The notes under the pieces: generated by a model | What the model saw: the letters and a program-made list of their open reading frames with translations, nothing else | Database searches by the model: none | What the model was told of the DNA's origin: nothing | Made by a program: the position numbers and the translations under genes | In this document: piece after piece, positions 6,540 through 10,493 of the stretch | Layout: the number at the start of each line of letters is the position of its first letter | Numbering within the stretch: the first letter of the stretch is position 1 | Source of the DNA: an uncultured Atopobium sp. | GTDB lineage: Bacteria; Actinomycetota; Coriobacteriia; Coriobacteriales; Atopobiaceae | Assembly: GCA_946647055.1 (NCBI GenBank) | Contig: CAMPCT010000059.1 | Location: 1 to 10,493, forward strand | DNA length: 10,493 bases | Direction of reading: 5' to 3'

Positions 6540-6968
6540 ATGGTCAAGCTCGACACGCTGTACTACCTTTCGACCAAGGTCTGCGAGTTCATCAAGATCA
6601 CCGACGACGTCCATGCGGCGGTCGAGGCCTCGGGCGTGACCGACGGCCTGGTCGCGGTCATCACCGCCCACACCACCTGCGGCATCATCGTCAACGAGGG
6701 CCTGCCCTGCGTCGAGAAGGACATCGCCACCATGCTGGAGGAGATGGTCCCGCTCAACGCCCCGTATGCGCACGCGCACTTCCTGCCCAGCTACGGCGCC
6801 ACGGGCAACAACTCGCAGGGACACCTCAAGTCGACCCTCGTGGGCAACAGCTGCATGTTCCCCGTCATTGGCGGCAAGGTCGTCTGCGGTGGTGCCCAGG
6901 ACATCTACCTCGTCGAGTTCGACGGCCCCCAGAGGCGCAAGGTCTTCGTGGAGGTCATCGGCGAATAG
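6540..6968 (+). CDS. yjbQ: YjbQ-family protein (UPF0047, secondary thiamine-phosphate synthase family)
   Basis: A 142-residue protein of the usual YjbQ length. ATG 6540 lies 2 nt after the upstream stop, with GGGGAGGG about nine bases before. Family landmarks are AHTTCGIIVNE (43-53), GHLKSTLVG (94-102), the strand with IYLVEFDGP (122-130) and the closing RRKVFVEVIG. Members form small trimers; some can make thiamine phosphate as a weak activity, but the true role of the family is unsettled. The segment before GHLKS, normally an acidic D-E-x-G type loop, is SYGATGNNSQ here. It is the last gene of the cluster, followed by a terminator-like hairpin at 6998-7032. Its position with epimerases, kinases and a deglycase suggests a role in sugar-phosphate metabolism rather than thiamine supply. 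That is inference from context only. Confidence 0.85.
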   Translation: MVKLDTLYYLSTKVCEFIKITDDVHAAVEASGVTDGLVAVITAHTTCGIIVNEGLPCVEKDIATMLEEMVPLNAPYAHAHFLPSYGATGNNSQGHLKSTLVGNSCMFPVIGGKVVCGGAQDIYLVEFDGPQRRKVFVEVIGE

Positions 6969-6997
6969 GGAGGGTCATCCATCCGCCTTCCCAAGAT

Positions 6998-7032
6998 GAC
7001 GGCGCGTGCTGGGCGACTCGGCGCGCGCCGTC
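6998..7032 (+). terminator. Terminator-like GC-rich hairpin after yjbQ
   Basis: Bases 6998-7009 pair with 7021-7032 over 12 bp, the outer nine perfect (GACGGCGCG with CGCGCCGTC), leaving an 11-base loop. It starts 29 bases after the yjbQ stop and is followed by a pyrimidine-rich stretch (TCTCCGTCTCTC) rather than a pure T-run. It is the likely end of the + strand sugar cluster, since a promoter-like sequence follows it. Confidence 0.55.
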
Positions 7033-7051
7033 TCCGTCTCTCGTGACGATG

Positions 7052-7080
7052 TCCACAGAGGGGTCGTTCCATGCTAGAGT
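7052..7080 (+). promoter_or_regulatory. Candidate promoter of the cyclophilin lipoprotein gene
   Basis: TCCACA (7052-7057) and TAGAGT (7075-7080) are 17 bp apart, and the -10 is preceded by an extended TGC. This would start transcription about 25 bases before the ATG at 7113, just downstream of the terminator-like hairpin. It is read by eye against the sigma-70 consensus only. Confidence 0.4.
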
Positions 7081-7112
7081 GGATGGCGGCACATCGAGCG
7101 TGAGGAGGGAAC

Positions 7113-7784
7113 ATGTCCCGTTTTGGCAGCTTCTGGTGGATTGGCATCGTGGTGGCGCTGGTGGTCGCGCTGCTTCCTGGCTGTGGCGGCTCTGTGGAGA
7201 CCACCGCCTCGTCGGGTGACGACCAGCAGGCCACCGAGGACGCGGCTGCCACGGATGCCGAGGCTGGCGAGGAGGACCCCTATGCCACCGGCATCCATCA
7301 CGTCATCATCGACGTCGAGGGCTATGGCCAGATAGAGGTCGAGGTCAACGCCAACGCAGCCCCCATCACGGTGAGCAACTTCTGCCACCTGGTCGAGGAC
7401 GGCTTCTATGACGGGCTCACCTTCCACCGCATCATCGCCGGCTTCATGATCCAGGGCGGTGACCCCCTGGGGAACGGTACCGGTGGCTCCAGCCAGACCA
7501 TCACGGGCGAGTTCTCGTCCAATGGCATCATGAACCCCATCCAGCACAAGCGTGGCGTCATCTCGATGGCGCGCAGCCAGGACCCCAACTCGGCCAGCTC
7601 GCAGTTCTTCATCATGCACCAGGACGCGGAGTCGCTCGACGGCAACTACGCTGCCTTCGGGCGTGTGACGAGCGGCATGGAGGTGGTGGACGCCATCGCA
7701 GAGAACACCCCGGTAGAGGATGAGAACGGCACCGTCGCGCCTGAGAACCAGCCGCGCATCACGTCAATCACCTTGGTCGACTAG
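7113..7784 (+). CDS. Cyclophilin-type peptidyl-prolyl cis-trans isomerase, lipoprotein
   Basis: A 223-residue protein with AGGAGG four bases before ATG 7113. The N-terminus is a lipoprotein signal peptide: a short charged start, a hydrophobic segment at residues 7-21 and the lipobox LLPGC with Cys24 as the lipidated residue. A low-complexity acidic, Ser/Ala/Thr-rich linker (about 26-60) tethers the enzyme to the outer face of the membrane. The cyclophilin domain (about 65-223) carries FHRII with catalytic Arg106, MIQGGDP, GEFSSNG, SMARSQDPNSASSQFFI and LDGNYAAFGRV, all expected for an active enzyme. It catalyses proline isomerisation in secreted or surface proteins after export. It appears to be a single-gene unit with its own promoter-like sequence, convergent with larC, and unrelated to the sugar cluster. 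Confidence 0.93.
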   Translation: MSRFGSFWWIGIVVALVVALLPGCGGSVETTASSGDDQQATEDAAATDAEAGEEDPYATGIHHVIIDVEGYGQIEVEVNANAAPITVSNFCHLVEDGFYDGLTFHRIIAGFMIQGGDPLGNGTGGSSQTITGEFSSNGIMNPIQHKRGVISMARSQDPNSASSQFFIMHQDAESLDGNYAAFGRVTSGMEVVDAIAENTPVEDENGTVAPENQPRITSITLVD

Positions 7785-7813
7785 CACGGGGGCGCTTCCC
7801 CTCGCACACCCGC

Positions 7814-9226
7814 CTAACCCTTGCGCCTGCCACGCCGGGGAGAGTTGCTGTAGCGCTCCGAACAGGCAGCCGTGACCGCCCGGAGGGCATCCTGGTAGCC
7901 AATCCCCGCGCTCTTGGCAAGCTGGGCGACGTTGTCGTGCTCGGGATAGGAGCGCCTCGTTCCGTTGGGCAGGACGACCTCCTTTGCCTGGGCGTCACCG
8001 TGGATCGTATGGACGGTGATCTGCCTGCGCTCGAGCACCGTTCGGCTCATGGGGCTGCGACGGATGCCAATGGTGGTGGTGTTCTCGAAGATGGCTAGTT
8101 CGAGCTTGGGGATCAGGTCCTCGGTGCAGAGAACCTGGAGTTGCCATGCGGGACGACCCTTCTTGGTGATGAGGGGCAGGCAATGCGCCTCACGGGCACC
8201 AAGCTCCATGAGGAGGTCGATGGCATAGCCGAGCGCCTCGCCCGTGGAGTCGTCGATGTCACACTCGAGCTTCCAGATGGTCTCGCCGCCATCGCGCTGC
8301 CAGCTTGGCTGCGCAAGTGGGGAGGGGCTTTCCGACTTGCCCCTCATGCTCGAGACATCCTCGATGAGCAGCGCACGGACGATGCCCGGGCAGGCGTAGT
8401 CGCGCTTGCCGGCACCGATGCCACACGCCTTGACCGCGTAGTGCCTGGGGGCGACGGAGTCGGTGCGGGCGGCGGCGACGAGGGCCGCCCCCGTGGGGGT
8501 GACGAGCTCGCCGCGGACGCCCGTGTGACACAGGTTGATGGAGTGCGCCTGGCAGATGGCCATGACGGCAGGCACCGGAATGGGCATCATGCCGTGCGCA
8601 CAACGGATGGTGCCCATACCCTCCCCAAGCTCTTCGACGATGACGCGCTCGACGTCAAGGTTGTCGAGGCAGAAGGCGGCGGCAACGACGTCGACGACCG
8701 AGTCGATGGCACCGACCTCGTGGAAGTGGACCTTGTCGGGTGTGGTGCCGTGGGCCTTTGCCTCCGCCTCGGCGATGATGCGGAAGGTGTTCTCGGCGAG
8801 GTCACGCGCACGCCTCGAGAGGTCTGCGGTCTCGAGGAACGCGAGCACGTCGGCGAGCGTGCGGTGTTCGTGATGGTGGTGATGGTGTTCGTGATCATGG
8901 TCGTGGTGCTCGTGATCGTGCTCGTGGTCATGCTCATGCTCGTGGTGGTGCGCGAGGGCGTCGGAGGGGCTTTCGGGATGCAGCCAGGCCATGTCGTGGT
9001 CGTGGGTCTGGTGCTCCTCGTCGAGGATGACGTCGAAGTCGCAGGCGTCGATGCCGTTCTTGCTGACGCGGCTGATTCTCACGTCAAAGGTGCCGAGCCC
9101 TGCGCGCTCGAGGCTCGAGAGGACCGCACGCAGACCAAGCTCGTTGGCACCAAGGTCCAGAAGCGAGGCGACGAGCATGTCCCCCGCGATGCCGGACGAG
9201 CAGTCGAGAAGAAGCGTGGCAGTCAT
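7814..9226 (-). CDS. larC: LarC, CTP-dependent nickel-inserting enzyme for the nickel-pincer nucleotide cofactor
   Basis: A 470-residue protein on the - strand, start at 9226, 2 nt after the larB stop. LarC inserts nickel into pyridinium-3,5-bisthiocarboxylic acid mononucleotide, the last step of making the cofactor of lactate racemase LarA and its relatives. The LarC1 part has SGIAGDM (11-17), HFHEVGAIDSVVDV (167-180) and VTPTGAAL (242-249), followed by CGIGAGKRDYACPG (268-281). The LarC2 part begins near 318 with KLECDIDDSTGEALGY and includes TKKGRPAWQLQVLC (354-367). In Lactobacillus plantarum the two parts are joined by programmed frameshifting; here they are in one uninterrupted frame. 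Residues 93-121 (DNA 8864-8950) form an insert in which 19 of 29 residues are His and the rest Asp or Glu, likely a nickel-binding or storage tail. This explains the length above the roughly 400-420 of ordinary members. larE and larA lie outside the window. Confidence 0.93.
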   Translation of the reverse strand: MTATLLLDCSSGIAGDMLVASLLDLGANELGLRAVLSSLERAGLGTFDVRISRVSKNGIDACDFDVILDEEHQTHDHDMAWLHPESPSDALAHHHEHEHDHEHDHEHHDHDHEHHHHHHEHRTLADVLAFLETADLSRRARDLAENTFRIIAEAEAKAHGTTPDKVHFHEVGAIDSVVDVVAAAFCLDNLDVERVIVEELGEGMGTIRCAHGMMPIPVPAVMAICQAHSINLCHTGVRGELVTPTGAALVAAARTDSVAPRHYAVKACGIGAGKRDYACPGIVRALLIEDVSSMRGKSESPSPLAQPSWQRDGGETIWKLECDIDDSTGEALGYAIDLLMELGAREAHCLPLITKKGRPAWQLQVLCTEDLIPKLELAIFENTTTIGIRRSPMSRTVLERRQITVHTIHGDAQAKEVVLPNGTRRSYPEHDNVAQLAKSAGIGYQDALRAVTAACSERYSNSPRRGRRKG

Positions 9227-9228
9227 GG

Positions 9229-10029
9229 TTACTCTCCCTCGGAGTCGTTCGTGTGGCTGGGACGGCCCACGTGGTTGATGAGATGCGCCTGATAGCCGGC
9301 GCCAAAGCCATTGTCGATGTTGACCACGGAGACCCCCGACGCGCAGGAGTTCAGCATGGCGAGGAGTGCCGCGAGCCCGCCGTAGCTTGCCCCATAGCCC
9401 ACGCTCGTGGGAACGGCGATGACCGGGGCGGAGGTGAGCCCGCCCACGACGCTCGCGAGAGCCCCCTCCATGCCCGCAATGGCAATGACGACGCTCGCGC
9501 GCGCCACGTCGTCGGCGCGAGCGAGGAGCCGGTGGATTCCCGCGACGCCCACGTCCATGACGAGCTGCACGTCGTTGCCGAGGAACTGCGCCGTGAGGGC
9601 TGCCTCCTCTGCGACGGGGAGGTCGCTCGTGCCGGCCGCCACGACGAGGATGGTGCCGATGCCGGTTGGCGCGGGCATGCCCCCGACGATGCAGAGCTGG
9701 GAGGCGGGATGGTAGGCGGGCGCCTCGAGGCCGTCCGCAGCGCGCAGACGGGTGAGCTCGTCGTTCTTCTCGGGGGAGATGCGCGTGACCAACACGTGGC
9801 CTTGTCCCGAGGACTCGAGGGCTCGAACGATCTCGTCTATCTGGCGCGCGTCCTTGCCTGCGCCATACACGACCTCCCCAACGCCCTGGCGTACGCCGCG
9901 AGCGGTGTCGACCTGGGCAAAGCCGAGGTCGCGGATGGGGGAGAGCGAGATTGACGCGAGTGCGTCATCGGGCGGGACGTCACCACGGGCGACACCCTCG
10001 AGGAGCCCTCTCATCTCTTCTCTGTCCAT
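9229..10029 (-). CDS. larB: LarB, nicotinic acid adenine dinucleotide carboxylase/hydrolase
   Basis: A 266-residue protein on the - strand; start 10029 has GGGGAGGG just upstream. LarB carboxylates the pyridinium ring of nicotinic acid adenine dinucleotide and removes AMP, giving the dicarboxylated mononucleotide that LarE then sulfurates and LarC loads with nickel. The C-terminal half is a PurE-like carboxylase domain (about 125-250) with GGMPAPTG (116-123), GMEGAL (186-191), VPTSVGYGASYGG (206-218) and the strand NSCASGVSVVNIDNGFGAGY (227-246). Cys229 and Glu188 are 41 residues apart, as are the active-site Cys221 and Glu180 I recall for the L. plantarum enzyme, which supports an active protein. 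The N-terminal region (DREEMRGLLEGVARGDV) is the typical LarB helical start. It is followed without a gap by larC and is probably translationally coupled to it. Its promoter region is shared with the divergent CarD-family gene. Confidence 0.94.
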   Translation of the reverse strand: MDREEMRGLLEGVARGDVPPDDALASISLSPIRDLGFAQVDTARGVRQGVGEVVYGAGKDARQIDEIVRALESSGQGHVLVTRISPEKNDELTRLRAADGLEAPAYHPASQLCIVGGMPAPTGIGTILVVAAGTSDLPVAEEAALTAQFLGNDVQLVMDVGVAGIHRLLARADDVARASVVIAIAGMEGALASVVGGLTSAPVIAVPTSVGYGASYGGLAALLAMLNSCASGVSVVNIDNGFGAGYQAHLINHVGRPSHTNDSEGE

Positions 10030-10052
10030 GACCCTCCCCTAAGCTCAACCAC

Positions 10053-10082
10053 AGCATACCCTAGTGCCTGTGAAGATGCTAA
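10053..10082 (-). promoter_or_regulatory. Candidate larB promoter
   Basis: On the - strand, TTAGCA (10077-10082) and TATGCT (10053-10058) are separated by 18 bp, giving a start of transcription roughly 20 bases before the larB ATG. Both boxes are imperfect matches to sigma-70 consensus. It is one reading among several possible ones in an AT-rich stretch. Confidence 0.35.
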
Positions 10083-10114
10083 GTATGCATACGACTGCAT
10101 AGCCTATAGGCTAT
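10083..10114. promoter_or_regulatory. Pair of palindromes (candidate operator) in the larB/CarD divergent promoter region
   Basis: GTATGCATAC (10083-10092) is a perfect 10-bp palindrome and ATAGCCTATAGGCTAT (10099-10114) a perfect 16-bp palindrome. They lie directly upstream of the candidate larB -35 box. A partial copy of the second, AGCCTATGGG, occurs at 10182-10191, where transcription of the CarD-family gene would begin. This layout is typical of a dimeric regulator acting on one or both divergent genes. The regulator is unknown; lactate- or nickel-responsive control of larB would fit. Confidence 0.55.
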
Positions 10115-10168
10115 ATATGGTGAAACATGCCACAATAACCAACAAATCTATAAGAATACGCATTTTTG

Positions 10169-10177
10169 TGCTATTAT
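10169..10177 (+). promoter_or_regulatory. Extended -10 promoter of the CarD-family gene
   Basis: TGCTATTAT (10169-10177) is an extended -10 element with five of six bases matching TATAAT. No good -35 box is seen at the usual distance. Transcription would begin near 10184, giving a leader of about 26 bases before the TTG start at 10210. Confidence 0.5.
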
Positions 10178-10209
10178 TAACAGCCTATGGGAATAAGGGG
10201 GTGGAAGCA

Positions 10210-10493
10210 TTGTTCGAGGTCGGAGAGTTCATCGTTCACCCGGGGCAGGGCGTCTGCGAGGTTGCCGAGATAGTGGAGGCACCCAGCCCCACCTACAAGC
10301 TCATGCCTGTCGGGCAGCGCCACCCCATGCTCATCAGCTTTCCGGTCTCGGGAGAGGCGCGCCTGCGTCGTGTCCTGCCCGCAGCAGAGGCGAGGGCCCT
10401 CATAGACGAGTACGCCGACATGCCCGTGGACGACTACACCGACAGGAGCGTCGCCCTCGAGGAGGAGCACTTCAAGAAGGTCATCAAGAACGG
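10210..10493 (+). CDS. CarD/CdnL-family RNA polymerase-binding transcription factor, 3' end cut off by window
   Basis: The frame is open from TTG 10210 to the window edge (94 complete codons). Starting at this TTG the protein reads MFEVGEFIVHPGQGVCEV, the characteristic opening of the CarD/TRCF RNA-polymerase interaction domain (M-F-x-V-G-[DE]-x-[IV]-[VI]-[HY]-P-x-x-G-[VA]). AAGGGG (10195-10200) is spaced nine bases before it. An in-frame GTG at 10201 would sit on top of that ribosome binding site and is less likely. After the small beta domain (to about residue 55) comes an Ala/Arg/Glu-rich helical part, expected for the DNA-binding C-terminal domain, most of which is missing. CarD proteins bind the RNA polymerase beta subunit and stabilise open promoter complexes, often at rRNA genes. 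Coriobacteria and other high-GC Gram-positives may carry more than one copy, so this need not be the essential one. Confidence 0.85.
   Translation, partial: MFEVGEFIVHPGQGVCEVAEIVEAPSPTYKLMPVGQRHPMLISFPVSGEARLRRVLPAAEARALIDEYADMPVDDYTDRSVALEEEHFKKVIKN

Noticed and set aside
7789..7801. Small hairpin between the convergent cyclophilin and larC genes
   Set aside because: Only four G-C pairs around a five-base loop and no T-run on either side, so I do not call a terminator.
8141..9292. A 383-codon open frame on the + strand across larC
   Set aside because: It is the shadow of larC; the long Val/Met/Leu run in it is only the reverse complement of the His-rich codons.
10083..10102. Possible NikR site (GTATGC with GCATAG) near larB, attractive because larBC is nickel-related
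   Set aside because: The half sites are 8 bp apart, whereas the E. coli NikR site has 16 bp between its halves, and the sequence fits better as a simple palindrome.

Overview
The window is about 65% GC, uses G/C-ending codons almost throughout, and packs its genes behind strong AGGAGG-type ribosome binding sites. With larB/larC, a CarD-type factor and a cyclophilin lipoprotein, this fits a high-GC Gram-positive bacterium. My best guess is an anaerobic gut or rumen Coriobacteriia member (Olsenella/Collinsella-like). That assignment is inferred from style and gene content, not from a marker gene.

Region 1 (2-6968, all + strand) is one co-directional cluster of eight genes. In order: the C-terminal part of a YtcJ-like amidohydrolase (cut by the left edge), two tandem FrlC-like TIM-barrel epimerases, an FrlB-like SIS-domain deglycase, two FrlD-like PfkB kinases, a PF04909-type amidohydrolase and a YjbQ-family protein. 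The core resembles the fructoselysine (Amadori product) pathway: epimerase, 6-kinase, then 6-phosphate deglycase. Here the epimerase and kinase are doubled, there is only one deglycase, and two amidohydrolases and YjbQ are added. I infer uptake or release of a glycated amine or related sugar conjugate, C3 epimerisation where needed, phosphorylation at C6, and cleavage to a sugar phosphate plus amine. The real substrate cannot be read from the sequence. No transporter or regulator of this cluster lies in the window. Two intergenic gaps inside it hold striking structures: a tandem pair of hairpin repeats (3769-3834), and a long inverted repeat followed by a region with two competing foldings (4737-4854).

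Region 2 (6969-7784) has a terminator-like hairpin after yjbQ, then a monocistronic cyclophilin-type prolyl isomerase with a lipoprotein signal, preceded by a plausible extended -10 promoter.

Region 3 (7814-10029, - strand) is larB-larC, two of the three genes for the nickel-pincer nucleotide cofactor of lactate racemase-type enzymes. larC is one continuous frame with a His-rich insert. larE and larA are not in the window.

Region 4 (10030-10493) is an AT-rich divergent promoter region with a perfect 16-bp palindrome, followed by the 5' part of a CarD/CdnL-family gene that starts with TTG and runs off the right edge.
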